A DNA stretch of 14,670 nt from an uncultured Campylobacter sp. (GCA_938046705.1 CALIWP010000416.1:1-14670), one strand, 5' to 3'; positions 1 through 9,265 are shown, numbered from the stretch's first letter. Notes: generated from the sequence alone by a model not told the origin. Made by a program: numbers and translations.

Positions 1-1
1 G

Positions 2-211
2 CTCGAAAAAGCCGGCATCGTAAAGGCTAAAGATGGCGAATACGACCTTAGAAATACAGTTAGTCCATTATTAAGAGAAGCGAGTGATTTTTTAAATGGA
101 TTTGACAAGACACTTCGCGAATTTAGAGGCGCGCTTCAAAGGCTTGAAGATAATCCTTACGAGTTTTTCTTTACAAATCCAGTGCCAAACGACAAAGGAG
201 ATAAAAAATGA
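2..211 (+). CDS. MCE/MlaD-family substrate-binding protein, C-terminal fragment
   Basis: This is the 3' end of a gene whose start lies before the window; the frame is open from base 2 to the TGA at 209-211. From about residue 13 it reads as the C-terminal tail of MCE-domain (MlaD-like) proteins of lipid-trafficking ABC systems: a GEYDLRN stretch, a PLL..AS..L amphipathic helix, then LEDNPYEFFF. Such proteins sit in the inner membrane and hand phospholipids between the ABC permease and the outer membrane. The stop overlaps the next start (ATGA), and the next gene is an auxiliary lipoprotein of the same kind of transporter, which supports the call. The oddity is that the first 14 codons (LEKAGIVKAKDGEY) match MetQ rather than MCE; see the findings. 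The fragment is too short to separate MlaD from related MCE subfamilies. Confidence 0.6.
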   Translation, partial: LEKAGIVKAKDGEYDLRNTVSPLLREASDFLNGFDKTLREFRGALQRLEDNPYEFFFTNPVPNDKGDKK

Positions 212-768
212 GAAATTTGATATACATAGCGGCTGCTTTTTTCTTTTTTGGCTGCTCGCTAAAGACAGATGTGCCGCAAGCTACCATGTATGAAATTCAC
301 TACTCAAACAAAGAATGCTCGGCTGAAAATAAGCAAAAAGAGCTAAAAAATGTATTTATCGAAAATGTGAGTGCTCTTGATATGGTTGATACTAGAAAAA
401 TTTTGATTGTGGCTGAAAATAACAAAATCAGATACCTAAGTGATGCTAAATTTGTCTCTGAGCCAAGTGAAATGGTTTATAAATCGCTTGTAAAAGGGCT
501 TTATTCAAATTGTGCTGCTAAGCCGATATTTTCACCAAATGCAAAAGATCTTAGACTAAAAGTAAGCATCATCTCACTGCAAATAAGAGGCGACAAAGCC
601 GAAGTTTCGCTAGCTTACGAGCTATTTAACGCAAACGCCTCGCTAAAATCAGGCATGATCACAAAAGAAATTTTTTGTCCAGATCCAAGCTCAAGTACTA
701 TTTTTGATACGATAAATAAGGCTACAAATTTAGCAATCGATACGCTAATCTCTGAAATAATCTCTTAA
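208..768 (+). CDS. ABC-type transport auxiliary lipoprotein
   Basis: A 186-residue protein with a lipoprotein signal peptide: charged N-terminus, hydrophobic AAAFFFF run and lipobox FFGC with the acylated cysteine at residue 16. The remainder is a soluble periplasmic domain that resembles the ABC transport auxiliary family (PF03886-like), outer-membrane partners of MCE/Mla-type lipid transporters. The start ATG is preceded by AAAGGAG about seven bases upstream and overlaps the stop of the preceding MCE gene by three bases, so the two are probably translationally coupled. It ends the upstream operon: a long hairpin follows seven bases after the stop and the next gene has its own promoter. DNA is AT-rich, unlike genes after 2520. 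Family assignment rests mainly on context plus the lipobox; specific substrate unknown. Confidence 0.65.
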   Translation: MRNLIYIAAAFFFFGCSLKTDVPQATMYEIHYSNKECSAENKQKELKNVFIENVSALDMVDTRKILIVAENNKIRYLSDAKFVSEPSEMVYKSLVKGLYSNCAAKPIFSPNAKDLRLKVSIISLQIRGDKAEVSLAYELFNANASLKSGMITKEIFCPDPSSSTIFDTINKATNLAIDTLISEIIS

Positions 769-774
769 ATTTTC

Positions 775-804
775 TTGGCTGTAAATTTCTAAATTTATAG
801 CCAA
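775..804. terminator. Long hairpin after the MCE/lipoprotein operon
   Basis: The arms TTGGCTGTAAATTT (775-788) and AAATTTATAGCCAA (791-804) are complementary over 14 positions with one G-U pair, closing a tiny loop. It begins seven bases after the lipoprotein stop. There is no clean U-run on either side, so it may be a weak terminator or an mRNA 3'-end stabiliser. Confidence 0.5.
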
Positions 805-836
805 AATAGCTTATTTTAAAGACCTTTTGTTATAAT
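805..836 (+). promoter_or_regulatory. Promoter for the TrkA-domain gene
   Basis: A perfect TATAAT (831-836) lies 25 bases before the ATG at 862, behind a T-rich upstream stretch. This is the usual look of Campylobacter sigma-70 promoters, which have a strong -10 and no defined -35. It follows the hairpin at 775-804, so a new transcript starting near 843 is likely. Confidence 0.65.
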
Positions 837-861
837 GTGAGCTTTAAAATACGGAGAATTG

Positions 862-2280
862 ATGAAGAAAATTTTAATAATCGCAGATGGAACTTTCGCA
901 AGAAATTTTTTAAACAGACTGCTTGAAACAAAATCAAATTTGCACCACTATATCGTTGTTTCAAGTGAGGATTACAGTCAAAAATCAAATTATGAAAATT
1001 TTACATTTTACCAGTTTGACCCAACTAGCCTCTCAAAGTTAAAAAGCGTGAGTGATGGCTATTTTAGTCAGTTTTGCATAGTTTGCGATGATAAAAATGA
1101 GGCGATTGCTGTTTATGAAAATTTAAGACAGATCAGTACAAAGACCGAAACTGTTTTTATGAGCTCATGGGAACTTGATGAAAAATGCAAAGAAATATTT
1201 GCAAGCGATAAACACTTAAGTGTAGTTGATATCAGAGATATTGCAGCATCAAGGCTTATGGACTATTTACCAGATCTGCCAGTTTTAGCCGATAATATCG
1301 GCCTTAGTGAGGGCGAGATCATGGAAGTTAAGGTGCCAATAGGTAGCTCTTATATGTATCGTCACATTAGCTCAGTAGCTCAAAAGAAATGGCGAATAGC
1401 TCTCATATATCGAAGCAGCGAGATCATCTTGCCAAAGCCAAATGTAATGATACAGCCAAGCGATATATTACTAATCGTTGGTGATCCAAATGTGCTTCAA
1501 AATGTTTATCGCTCGATCAAGCGTGAAAGTGGACAGTTTCCAAGTCCATTTGGTAGCAACATCTATGTGCTGATCGATATGATCTCAATGGATAAAGAAC
1601 GTGTTAGCAAGCTTATAAAGGATAGCTTGTATTTGCATTCAAAGCTAAATAATAAACGCCTTTTTTTTAGAGTGATAAATCCAACTTTAGGTGAAAATTT
1701 AGATACTTTAAAAGCGATAAAAGAGAAAAATATCATTGTTTTGATGGATTATTTTAATAGTGATAACAAATCTATAAAATATGATGTTTTAAAGCACGAC
1801 ATCGGCCTAATCTTAAGCGATAATAAATACTTTTTTAAATTTAAGAAGCTATTTTATGAGCTAAAACTTCCAGTGCTAAAAACAGGCAAAATTTTGCTTT
1901 CAAATATAAAAGAGGGCGTGATACTAGGCGATCAAAGTCAAGAAGTGGAGAATCAATCAGCCGTGATAACAGACTGCTGTGCACAGCTTGATTTGGAGAT
2001 GAAATTTTACTATTTTGATAATAAGCATAGCGATGATGAAGCGTTAAGAGAGCATTTTGAGAGCATTAGCGCGCTATTTTCTAAGCGTATAAAGATAGAA
2101 AATCACAATCTTAAAAATCCGCTTGTAAAACTAAAAAATACAAAAGATTTGCTTCATTTTGTGATGTTTAGCAAAAGCGTGGCAAATGGTGGGGCATTTG
2201 CCTTTTTATCGACAAATTTAAATAGGCTTTATAAAAAACTAAGCCAAAATGCACAGCTTTTTGTGCCAGTAAGTGAGTAA
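862..2280 (+). CDS. TrkA-domain (COG3400-type) protein of unknown role
   Basis: A 472-residue cytosolic protein. The N-terminal 115 residues form a Rossmann-like domain starting [15 protein letters not shown], in which the classic GxGxxG of TrkA-N is altered. Residues about 150-220 resemble an RCK_C/TrkA-C domain ([13 protein letters not shown]..., [10 protein letters not shown]). The C-terminal half shows no motif I recognise. No potassium-channel or Trk membrane subunit is adjacent. I chose ATG at 862 rather than TTG at 859 because the Shine-Dalgarno GGAG (853-856) sits five bases from the ATG but only two from the TTG. I recall a homolog next to aroB in Helicobacter pylori (HP0282), consistent with conserved context. 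aroB begins two bases after its stop. The function could be nucleotide- or ion-responsive regulation, but that is only inferred from the domain type. Confidence 0.7.
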   Translation: MKKILIIADGTFARNFLNRLLETKSNLHHYIVVSSEDYSQKSNYENFTFYQFDPTSLSKLKSVSDGYFSQFCIVCDDKNEAIAVYENLRQISTKTETVFMSSWELDEKCKEIFASDKHLSVVDIRDIAASRLMDYLPDLPVLADNIGLSEGEIMEVKVPIGSSYMYRHISSVAQKKWRIALIYRSSEIILPKPNVMIQPSDILLIVGDPNVLQNVYRSIKRESGQFPSPFGSNIYVLIDMISMDKERVSKLIKDSLYLHSKLNNKRLFFRVINPTLGENLDTLKAIKEKNIIVLMDYFNSDNKSIKYDVLKHDIGLILSDNKYFFKFKKLFYELKLPVLKTGKILLSNIKEGVILGDQSQEVENQSAVITDCCAQLDLEMKFYYFDNKHSDDEALREHFESISALFSKRIKIENHNLKNPLVKLKNTKDLLHFVMFSKSVANGGAFAFLSTNLNRLYKKLSQNAQLFVPVSE

Positions 2281-2282
2281 AA

Positions 2283-3323
2283 ATGCAGATAAATTTAAAT
2301 CTTAAAGAAAAAGTATCAAGCTATAAAATTTATATAAACGAGCTTGAGAGATTAGAGCTAAAAGGCAAGGTTGGCATCGTTACAAACGCTAAAGTAGCGG
2401 GGCTTCATCTTGAAAAGCTACTTAGTATTTTGAAGTGTGATGAGAAATTTATCATAAGTGTGCCTGACGGCGAAGAGTATAAAAATATGCAAACTATCGA
2501 GGCGATTTTAGAGCAGCTTTTTGTTAGCCGCCTTGACCGAAGCAGCGTGATCATCGCACTTGGCGGCGGAGTGGTGAGTGATATGGCGGGCTTTGCGGCG
2601 AGCATTTTCGAGCGCGGGATCAAATTTATAAACATCCCGACTACTCTGCTAGCGCAAGTGGACGCGAGCGTAGGCGGAAAGACGGGCGTAAATAATAAAT
2701 TCGGCAAAAATCTAATCGGCTCGTTTTATCAACCTAGCGCCGTTTACTGCGAAACCGAGTTTTTAAAGACGCTTGAAAAGCGCGAATTTGCCGCGGGGCT
2801 TGCAGAAGCTGCAAAGATGGCCGTAACCTTTGACGAAAAGCTATTTTCGTGGATGGAAAACGTAAATTTGACGGACGAGGCGAATTTGCAAAATTTGATC
2901 TACCGTTGCGTGCAGATAAAGACCGCCGCCGTAGAGGCCGACGAGCGCGAAAAGGGCGTGCGTGCGGTGCTAAACTACGGCCACACCTTCGCTCACGTGA
3001 TAGAAAACGAAACGAACTATAAAAAATATCTGCACGGCGAGGCGGTAGCGATCGGGATGAATATGGCTAACGCGCTAGCGGTGAAACTAGGGCTTATGAG
3101 CGAGGAGCAAAAGGCGCGCGTGGCGGAGCTGCTAGTTAAATTTGACCTGCCGATAAGCTACAAAGTACCAAACGCAAGCAGCTTTTACGAGGCGTTTTTC
3201 CTCGATAAAAAGGCGGAAAACTCAGCGATCAAATTTATCTTGCCGCGAGGTATCGGAGACTACGAGATACGAAAAGACGTGCCGCGCGAGCTCGTGATGG
3301 ACGTTTTAAGAGAGTTTGAATGA
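2283..3323 (+). CDS. aroB: 3-dehydroquinate synthase
   Basis: Second enzyme of the shikimate pathway, converting DAHP to 3-dehydroquinate in the cytosol with NAD and a divalent metal. At 346 residues it has normal family length. Visible signatures are the NAD-binding GGG (94-96), [20 protein letters not shown] (119-138), and the probable metal ligands Glu175 (AGLAEAAK), His234 (NYGHTFAH) and His251 (LHGEA). The 17-residue spacing of the two histidines matches the family. The start lies two bases after the preceding stop with a poor ribosome-binding site, suggesting coupling; the stop overlaps the next start by ATGA. The first 240 bases are AT-rich and the rest strongly GC-rich, so this gene contains a compositional break (see findings), although the protein reads intact across it. 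Confidence 0.95.
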   Translation: MQINLNLKEKVSSYKIYINELERLELKGKVGIVTNAKVAGLHLEKLLSILKCDEKFIISVPDGEEYKNMQTIEAILEQLFVSRLDRSSVIIALGGGVVSDMAGFAASIFERGIKFINIPTTLLAQVDASVGGKTGVNNKFGKNLIGSFYQPSAVYCETEFLKTLEKREFAAGLAEAAKMAVTFDEKLFSWMENVNLTDEANLQNLIYRCVQIKTAAVEADEREKGVRAVLNYGHTFAHVIENETNYKKYLHGEAVAIGMNMANALAVKLGLMSEEQKARVAELLVKFDLPISYKVPNASSFYEAFFLDKKAENSAIKFILPRGIGDYEIRKDVPRELVMDVLREFE

Positions 3324-4915
3324 GAAAAATTTTATTTATTTTATTTTTTGCGATCTTTGCTTATTCGCTTGATGATATTCCTAGCGAATTTAACGCGACA
3401 AAAGAAGCTCAGCTATCCGAGCTAAACGCATCTTTGGCCTTTATCGAGGACGAGTTAGCCGATAACATCTGGGCGACTCGCTACTCAAACTACAACACCT
3501 TTCAAAAGCTAAGCGCGGAGCTCGACGAAATCGAAGCAGCGATAAAAAAACAGGCAAAAAATACCGAAAAAGTACTCGAGCTACAAAAAAAACAAAGTAC
3601 ACTAAAAGAGCAGATCGAGCTTTTAAGAGAGTTTCAAAAAGCGCCGTTTTCTAGCATGATAACGGCTCCCGAGATAGAAATTTTACAAAAGATAACCAAT
3701 CCCGTCGCCGTGATCTCGGGCTTTTCGCACATAAAGCAGCTAAGAAGCGAAAAAGACGAGTATAAGCGCCGACTAGACGGGCTTTCTAAGACGACCGACG
3801 AGCTAGCTAGAAAAGAGCAAATTTTAACCCAGATCGTAAATTTGAGCGACGATGCGCGCTTTCAAGCAGAGCTTGCCGAGGCTAGACAGGAACTAGCGGA
3901 ATTTAACGCCGCCGCCGACATCGCAAAAACAACCTACGGCGTGTATGAAAAGCGCGTAAACGAGGCGATAAACCGCACTAGCGAGGATATCAAAGCGCAG
4001 ATGAAAAAGGCGCTTGATATCGGTATATTTATCGTCGTCGTGATCGGGCTTTCGTTTTTGTTCAAATTTATCATCAAAAAGACGATCACGGATAACGAGC
4101 GCCTCTACACGGCGAATAAATTTATAAATCTCGTAAACATCACGCTCATCATCATGATCTTGCTTTTTGCTTATATCGAAAACGTGACCTATCTCGTCAC
4201 GGTGCTGGGCTTTGCGTCTGCAGGTATTGCGATTGCTATGAAAGATATGTTTATGAGTATGCTCGGCTGGACGGTGGTGGTTTTTGGCGGTAGTTTTCAC
4301 GTCGGCGACCGCATCAAGGTGCGCAAGGACGGAGAGGACGTCGTGGGCGACATCATCGATATCTCGCTGCTTAGGATGACTATTTACGAGGATGTCACGA
4401 TCGTCACGGTAAACTCAAACCGCAGAGCGGGACGCATTATATTTGTGCCAAATAATTATATCTTCACCGATCTGATCGCAAACTACTCGCACCACGGCAT
4501 GAAGACCGTTTGGGACGGAATAGACGTGGTTTGTAGCTTTGATTCTAACCATAAAAAAGCCGCCCACATCATCAAAGATATTGCGCGAAAATACTCCAAA
4601 GGCTACACGGAAATCGCCAAAAAACAAATGAGCAAGCTGCGAAATCAATACAGCATCAAAAACCCGAACGTCGAGCCGCGCGTGTTTACCTTTATCGAGC
4701 CTTACGGTGTGAAAATTTCGGTCTGGTACATGGCAAACACCTTTGCCACGCTATCTTTGCGAAGCACGATAAGTGCGGAGATAATGGAAGCCATCGCTAG
4801 CCACGACGACATCGTGATAGCCTATCCGACGCAGACTTTATATATGGATAGGCGCGTAAAAGCCGGCGAGTCAAAGCCGATGGGCGAAGGCGGCGAGGAG
4901 AAGCATGAAGCCTAA
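3320..4915 (+). CDS. MscS-family mechanosensitive ion channel with long N-terminal coiled coil
   Basis: A 531-residue inner-membrane channel. It has a signal-like hydrophobic N-terminus (1-16), a charged helical region rich in E, K, Q and L (25-228) predicted to be periplasmic, then membrane segments at about 231-253 and 270-288 and the pore-lining helix at about 291-325 ([20 protein letters not shown]). The MscS beta domain follows (VGDRIKV at 328-334, [13 protein letters not shown], then [16 protein letters not shown]) and a cytoplasmic alpha/beta domain to the end. Such channels release osmolytes during hypo-osmotic shock. The start overlaps aroB by four bases and the last 11 bases overlap mtaB. 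It is larger than E. coli MscS (286 residues) because of the N-terminal extension. The gating stimulus cannot be judged from sequence. Confidence 0.88.
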   Translation: MRKILFILFFAIFAYSLDDIPSEFNATKEAQLSELNASLAFIEDELADNIWATRYSNYNTFQKLSAELDEIEAAIKKQAKNTEKVLELQKKQSTLKEQIELLREFQKAPFSSMITAPEIEILQKITNPVAVISGFSHIKQLRSEKDEYKRRLDGLSKTTDELARKEQILTQIVNLSDDARFQAELAEARQELAEFNAAADIAKTTYGVYEKRVNEAINRTSEDIKAQMKKALDIGIFIVVVIGLSFLFKFIIKKTITDNERLYTANKFINLVNITLIIMILLFAYIENVTYLVTVLGFASAGIAIAMKDMFMSMLGWTVVVFGGSFHVGDRIKVRKDGEDVVGDIIDISLLRMTIYEDVTIVTVNSNRRAGRIIFVPNNYIFTDLIANYSHHGMKTVWDGIDVVCSFDSNHKKAAHIIKDIARKYSKGYTEIAKKQMSKLRNQYSIKNPNVEPRVFTFIEPYGVKISVWYMANTFATLSLRSTISAEIMEAIASHDDIVIAYPTQTLYMDRRVKAGESKPMGEGGEEKHEA

Positions 4916-6194
4916 CTCAAATTTGACCCAGCAAGAGCCGCGCCGAGAGAAGGTATTTTTTAAAACCTTCGGCTGCCGCACGAACATCTACGACACCGAG
5001 CTGATGAAAAGCTACGTCAAAGACTACGATATCGTTAGCGACGAAAACGAAGCCGACATCGTAGTGGTAAACTCCTGCACGGTCACAAACTCCGCCGATA
5101 GCGGCGCGCGCAGCTACATAAACGGCATAAAAAAACGCGGCGCTAGAGTGATACTAACGGGCTGCGGCGCGGTGAGTAAGGGCAAAGAGCTGTTTAACAA
5201 AAGCTCGGTTTTTGGCGTAATAGGCGCGAGCAAAAAAGAGGATATAAACGCGCTACTAAAGTCGCAAGATCCGTTTTTTGAGCTTGGAAATTTAAAAAGT
5301 ATCGACAAAAATATCGTAACGAACTACGAAAATCACACCAAAGCCTTTATCAAGATCCAAGAGGGCTGCGATTTTGCCTGCAGTTACTGTATCATCCCCG
5401 CCGTTCGCGGCAAGGCGCGCAGTATGGACGAGGAGGCGATTTTACGCGAGGCTAAAATTTTAGCCTACAACGGTTACAACGAGCTAGTGCTAACGGGCAC
5501 AAACATCGGCAGCTACGGCAAGGATACGGGCTCAAGTCTAGGTCGCTTGCTAGGACGGCTCGGTAAAATAGGCGGCATAAAGCGCATAAGGCTCGGTAGC
5601 ATAGAGCCAAGCCAGATAGATGAGAGTTTTCGCGAGATCTTGCGCGAGAGCTGGCTAGAGCGGCATCTGCACATCGCGCTTCAGCACACGAGCGAGGCGA
5701 TGCTGCGTATCATGAGACGGCGAAATCAAGCCTTTAGGGATTTGGAGCTGTTTTTGGAGCTTAGCCAGATGGGTTTTGCGCTAGGAACCGACTACATCGT
5801 GGGGCATCCTGGCGAGAGCGAGGAAATTTGGAGCGAGGCACTAGACAATTTTGAAAAATTTCCGCTCACGCATCTGCACTGCTTTGCTTATTCGCCGCGA
5901 AGCGGTACGCACTCGGCGGATATGAAAGTGGACGTTAGCGGCGACGTAGCGAAGGCTAGGCTTAAAATTTTAAAGCAAATCGTAGCGGAAAATAATTTTA
6001 AATTTAGACAAGAGCATGCCAAAAAGGGCGGGAGCCTAAACGTTCTCGTTGAGCAGCTAAACGGCGAATTTTACGAAGGTTTCGATCAGTTTTATAACAA
6101 AGTAAAAATCAAAACGGATAAGCAAATTTTAAAAGAGTGGGCGGTCATAGATAAATTTGAAGTAAAAAGCGAGGGCGACTATGCACAAATTTAA
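4905..6194 (+). CDS. mtaB: tRNA (t6A37) methylthiotransferase
   Basis: Radical-SAM enzyme that adds a methylthio group to t6A at position 37 of ANN-decoding tRNAs. At 429 residues it shows the N-terminal UPF0004 domain with cluster cysteines Cys24 (TFGCRTN), Cys58 (NSCTVTN) and Cys87 (LTGCGAV), then the radical-SAM motif CxxxCxxC at Cys155, Cys159 and Cys162 (EGCDFACSYC). The TFGCRTNIYDTELM opening and its length fit MtaB better than MiaB or RimO. The start ATG overlaps the channel gene by 11 bases and has GAGGAG five bases upstream. The 3' end overlaps the next gene by 14 bases. Genes of this run are probably cotranscribed for historical rather than metabolic reasons, because no shared pathway is apparent. 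Confidence 0.88.
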   Translation: MKPNSNLTQQEPRREKVFFKTFGCRTNIYDTELMKSYVKDYDIVSDENEADIVVVNSCTVTNSADSGARSYINGIKKRGARVILTGCGAVSKGKELFNKSSVFGVIGASKKEDINALLKSQDPFFELGNLKSIDKNIVTNYENHTKAFIKIQEGCDFACSYCIIPAVRGKARSMDEEAILREAKILAYNGYNELVLTGTNIGSYGKDTGSSLGRLLGRLGKIGGIKRIRLGSIEPSQIDESFREILRESWLERHLHIALQHTSEAMLRIMRRRNQAFRDLELFLELSQMGFALGTDYIVGHPGESEEIWSEALDNFEKFPLTHLHCFAYSPRSGTHSADMKVDVSGDVAKARLKILKQIVAENNFKFRQEHAKKGGSLNVLVEQLNGEFYEGFDQFYNKVKIKTDKQILKEWAVIDKFEVKSEGDYAQI

Positions 6195-7848
6195 GCTAAA
6201 TAAACAAAAGATCATCGTGATTTTGACGGCTATTTTGGCGGTTTTGCTAGCCGTTGCGGTAGGTAGAAATCAACCCAAAAACATAATGTACGAAAGCTAC
6301 GAAAAGCTGCTAGAGGGCGACATGATCGCAAGCGCAACCGTAAACGGCGGCGAGCTAGAGCTCACGACTAAGGGCGGCAACAAGTATATCATCGTAAAAG
6401 ACGGCGTGGACATGCGCGCTTTGGTGCAAAAAGTGCCCGTCGATCTAAAAAAAGAGACGCCCGTACTGGATGAAATTTTAGCCGTGCTAGCGCTACTTGC
6501 TATCTGTTTTGCGGGGCTTGCGATTTATGCGAGGTTTAAAAAGCAAAAACTCGCCGCTCAAAACGAAAATCAAAAAGCAAACGTTTATGAATACGACAAT
6601 ATCGCTGCTAGCTCGGTAGCCCCTGCTATCTCAAACGTCAAATTTGACGACGTAGCGGGCATAAAAGACGTCAAATTTGAGCTAAGCGAGATCGTGGATT
6701 TTCTAAAAAATCCGACGAAATATAAAAAATTCGGCATCAAAATGCCAAAAGGCGTGCTGATGGTCGGGCCTCCGGGCGTGGGCAAGACGCTAGTAGCAAA
6801 GGCTGTCGCGGGCGAGGCGGGAGTGCCGTTTTTTTACCAAAGCGGCGCTAGTTTTGTGCAAATTTACGTCGGTATGGGCGCAAAACGCGTGCATGAGCTG
6901 TTTTTAAAGGCTAAAGCGTATGCGCCCTCTATCATCTTTATCGACGAGATCGACGCCGTGGGCAAGGTGCGCGGCGGCAACCGAAACGACGAGCGCGAGG
7001 CTACGCTAAATCAGCTGCTGACTGAAATGGACGGCTTTGAGGATAACTCGGGCGTCATCGTGATCGCCGCAACTAATCGCATCGAGATGATAGACGAGGC
7101 ACTGCTGCGCTCGGGGCGATTTGATAGACGAATTTTTCTTTCGATGCCTGATTTTAGCGATAGGGCCGAGATTTTAAAATCCTATCTAAAAGACAAAAAC
7201 ACGAGCGTAGAGGCTCAGGACGTGGCGCGTATCAGCGTCGGTTTTAGCGGGGCGGCTCTTTCTACGCTGGTAAATGAAGCTGCGATAAACGCGCTAAGAC
7301 GCGGCGGCGAGATGATAGAGTTTAGCGATTTTGAAAGCGTTTTAAACAAAGTTCTGCTCGGTAAAAAGAGGATTTTAAGCTACAACGACGAGGAAAAGCG
7401 CATCCAAGCGCTCTATCAGGGCGCAAAGGCTTTGGCTGCGTATTGGTTTGGGATAGAATTTGAAAAAATTTCGCTCGTCGAGGAGCAGTTTATGCGCCCC
7501 GAGCGAGAGATAGAGTCGCGCTCGCAGATGTTTGCGCGTATCAAGGTCTGTTTGGCGGGCATGAGCGCGCTAAAGATGGTCAAAGACGATACGTTTTCAA
7601 ACTCCAACGCCGACATCCAAAAGGCCCGCGAGATCGCGCAAAACATGGTTTTTGAGTATGGCATGGGGCATACCTTTACGCCAAGCGCGGCGGAGGCCGA
7701 GGAGCTACTGCAAGAGGCATACGCCGAGGTCGGAACGTTTTTGGCGGGCATGAAAACGCAGCTAGAGCGCATCAGCGAGCATATCGAGATTTTTGAGAGT
7801 ATTGACAAAGACGGGCTGGGCAGGATAATCAAAGAGTATTACAACTAA
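6181..7848 (+). CDS. FtsH-like membrane AAA ATPase lacking the protease zinc motif
   Basis: A 555-residue protein with FtsH architecture: TM1 at 10-27, a short periplasmic region, TM2 at 98-117, then an AAA domain. Walker A is GPPGVGKT (196-203), Walker B IIFIDEID (251-258), the pore loop [10 protein letters not shown] (225-234), and arginine fingers lie in RSGRFDRR (310-317). The C-terminal peptidase region is present but degenerate: where FtsH has HEAGH this protein reads YQGAKAL (412-418), with no histidine nearby, and the GGR.AEE segment is replaced by AGMSALK (459-465). It is therefore probably an ATP-driven unfoldase or chaperone rather than a protease. The start overlaps mtaB by 14 bases. 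I recall homologs in the same position in C. jejuni (Cj1005c, 'membrane-bound ATPase') and H. pylori (HP0286), separate from the true FtsH. Substrates unknown. Confidence 0.85.
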   Translation: MHKFKLNKQKIIVILTAILAVLLAVAVGRNQPKNIMYESYEKLLEGDMIASATVNGGELELTTKGGNKYIIVKDGVDMRALVQKVPVDLKKETPVLDEILAVLALLAICFAGLAIYARFKKQKLAAQNENQKANVYEYDNIAASSVAPAISNVKFDDVAGIKDVKFELSEIVDFLKNPTKYKKFGIKMPKGVLMVGPPGVGKTLVAKAVAGEAGVPFFYQSGASFVQIYVGMGAKRVHELFLKAKAYAPSIIFIDEIDAVGKVRGGNRNDEREATLNQLLTEMDGFEDNSGVIVIAATNRIEMIDEALLRSGRFDRRIFLSMPDFSDRAEILKSYLKDKNTSVEAQDVARISVGFSGAALSTLVNEAAINALRRGGEMIEFSDFESVLNKVLLGKKRILSYNDEEKRIQALYQGAKALAAYWFGIEFEKISLVEEQFMRPEREIESRSQMFARIKVCLAGMSALKMVKDDTFSNSNADIQKAREIAQNMVFEYGMGHTFTPSAAEAEELLQEAYAEVGTFLAGMKTQLERISEHIEIFESIDKDGLGRIIKEYYN

Positions 7849-7863
7849 ATTTAAGGAGAAAAA

Positions 7864-8403
7864 ATGAAAGCAAAAATAGGCATTTTGACGCTGAGCGACC
7901 GCGCTAGCGAAGGCAAATACGATGATTTATCGGGCGCGGCGATAAAAGAGGTTTTGGATGGCTGGATAACGAGCGAGCATGAGTATTTTTACGAGGTGAT
8001 TCCTGATGAGATCGAGCTCATAAAGGAGCGCCTAAAACACATGATAGACGTGCTAGGCTGCGATCTAGTGCTAACGACCGGCGGCACAGGACCCGCTCCT
8101 CGCGACGTGACGCCTGAGGCGACCGAGGCCGTATGCGAAAAGATGATGCCGGGCTTTGGCGAGCTAATGCGCACAGCCAGCCTAAAATACGTACCTACGG
8201 CGATCCTATCGCGCCAAACGGCCGGTATCAGAGGGCACGCGCTCATCGTAAATTTACCCGGTCAGCCAAAGGCGATCAGAGAGTGCCTAGAGCCGGTATT
8301 TCCAGCGATTCCGTACTGCATCGACTTAATCGGCGGCGCATTTATCGAGACTGATGAGAGCGTGATGAAGGTGTTTCGCCCGAAACAAAAAAAGATTTCG
8401 TAA
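7864..8403 (+). CDS. mogA: Molybdopterin adenylyltransferase
   Basis: Cytosolic enzyme of molybdenum-cofactor synthesis that adenylates molybdopterin before molybdate insertion. At 179 residues it has normal MogA length and shows LTLSDRASEGKYDDLSG near the N-terminus, the substrate-loop signature TTGGTGPAPRDVTPEA (71-86) and LPGQPKA (131-137). Extra MogA-type residues outside the MoaB core (the GWITSEHEYFYEVIPDE region) favour MogA over MoaB. A strong ribosome-binding site AAGGAG lies five to six bases before the ATG, unlike the coupled genes before it, and it starts 15 bases after the FtsH-like stop. Campylobacter uses molybdoenzymes such as formate dehydrogenase and nitrate reductase, so the role is expected. 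Confidence 0.92.
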   Translation: MKAKIGILTLSDRASEGKYDDLSGAAIKEVLDGWITSEHEYFYEVIPDEIELIKERLKHMIDVLGCDLVLTTGGTGPAPRDVTPEATEAVCEKMMPGFGELMRTASLKYVPTAILSRQTAGIRGHALIVNLPGQPKAIRECLEPVFPAIPYCIDLIGGAFIETDESVMKVFRPKQKKIS

Positions 8404-8408
8404 TCTAC

Positions 8409-9068
8409 GTGCTAAACTTTTTTGAAAATATAAATTTAAAGGCTACGAGGCTGCTTGAGGGCTATTATTCGCTCTTTTGCGGCCTTTTTACGCTTTGCGT
8501 CGGCATTTATGTGCTCGCGCTCGTTTTTAGGGTTGAGTGGCTTTTGCTTGCCGCTAGCGCTTGTATCTACGCGTGCTTTGTCCTGCTTGCGTTTCGTTCG
8601 CTTTTTTGGTTCGTCTTGAGTCTGATTTTCTCGCCTGTTTTTGCTATCGTAGTACGCGAGCGTTATGATGAAAATTTGCTTTTAGACGCCGTTTTTGCGC
8701 TTATTTGGATATTTTGCTGGTTATTTTTATCGCTAGCCGTGAGTGAAAATATTTCAAAACTAGGTAACGAAATCGTATCTAAAATTTTACGCATCGCCGC
8801 GCTTTTTGCAGTGATCGGCGTTTACTACGTTAGTATCGAAAATAGCCTAAATTTACAAGCTATTTTAAAAGATACCGTTACGCTTCGCATCGTGCTTATC
8901 GCCATAAATATCTACATGTTTCCTTCCCTTATCACGCTTTTGGCGCTTGATTTGTGCGGGTATTATTTGAAAAACAAAGACGCAAAAAGGGCTAAATTTT
9001 CATTTTTTAATTTCACTAAAGAAGCTTTAAAAGTAATCAAATTTATTGCCTTAAGGCGTAAAATTTAA
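8409..9068 (+). CDS. Unrecognised polytopic membrane protein
   Basis: I do not recognise this 219-residue protein. It is strongly hydrophobic with about six membrane segments (roughly 19-40, 43-62, 63-82, 91-111, 126-142, 159-183) and ends in a basic tail (KNKDAKRAK, ALRRKI), suggesting a cytoplasmic C-terminus. The only plausible start is GTG five bases after the mogA stop, with no visible Shine-Dalgarno, so translation would depend on ribosomes finishing mogA. It is the last gene of the rightward block. No catalytic or transport motif is apparent and the link to mogA is only positional. Existence as a gene is supported by the clean membrane-protein pattern and the dense packing. Confidence 0.7.
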   Translation: MLNFFENINLKATRLLEGYYSLFCGLFTLCVGIYVLALVFRVEWLLLAASACIYACFVLLAFRSLFWFVLSLIFSPVFAIVVRERYDENLLLDAVFALIWIFCWLFLSLAVSENISKLGNEIVSKILRIAALFAVIGVYYVSIENSLNLQAILKDTVTLRIVLIAINIYMFPSLITLLALDLCGYYLKNKDAKRAKFSFFNFTKEALKVIKFIALRRKI

Positions 9069-9217
9069 ACGCATAAATCAAATTTGCGTTTTACATGATC
9101 TCTAAATTTAAGCCGAAATTTGGCTGCAATAGAGATAAAATTCCAGATTTTTCTGCATTTTTAGGGTTTTGGTTAAATGAAAGGTCGTAAGACACGAAGT
9201 TCTTAGCCGCGATATGC

Positions 9218-9244
9218 CCGTAAAATTTGCCGTAGTTTTTACGG
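9218..9244. other. Small hairpin in convergent intergenic region
   Basis: CCGTAAAA (9218-9225) and TTTTACGG (9237-9244) are a perfect 8-bp inverted repeat around an 11-base loop, between the two convergent genes. It could be a secondary terminator; no other feature is visible in 9069-9217 apart from AAATTT words. Confidence 0.35.
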
Positions 9245-9265
9245 TGCGCTATAAATTTGATAAAT

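Noticed and set aside
96..293. 65-codon ORF overlapping the MCE tail and lipoprotein
   Set aside because: It runs in another frame across the end of one well-supported gene and the signal peptide of the next, has no ribosome-binding site and resembles no protein.
859..861. TTG start for the TrkA-domain gene
   Set aside because: It lies only two bases from the Shine-Dalgarno; ATG at 862 is better placed.
3893..4300. 135-codon minus-strand ORF inside the channel gene
   Set aside because: Antisense shadow of a GC-rich gene, with His/Asp-rich translation typical of noise and no start signals.
9177..9206. Nine-codon ORF (MKGRKTRSS) in the convergent gap
   Set aside because: There is no ribosome-binding site, no promoter and no downstream gene on that strand for it to regulate; likely chance.
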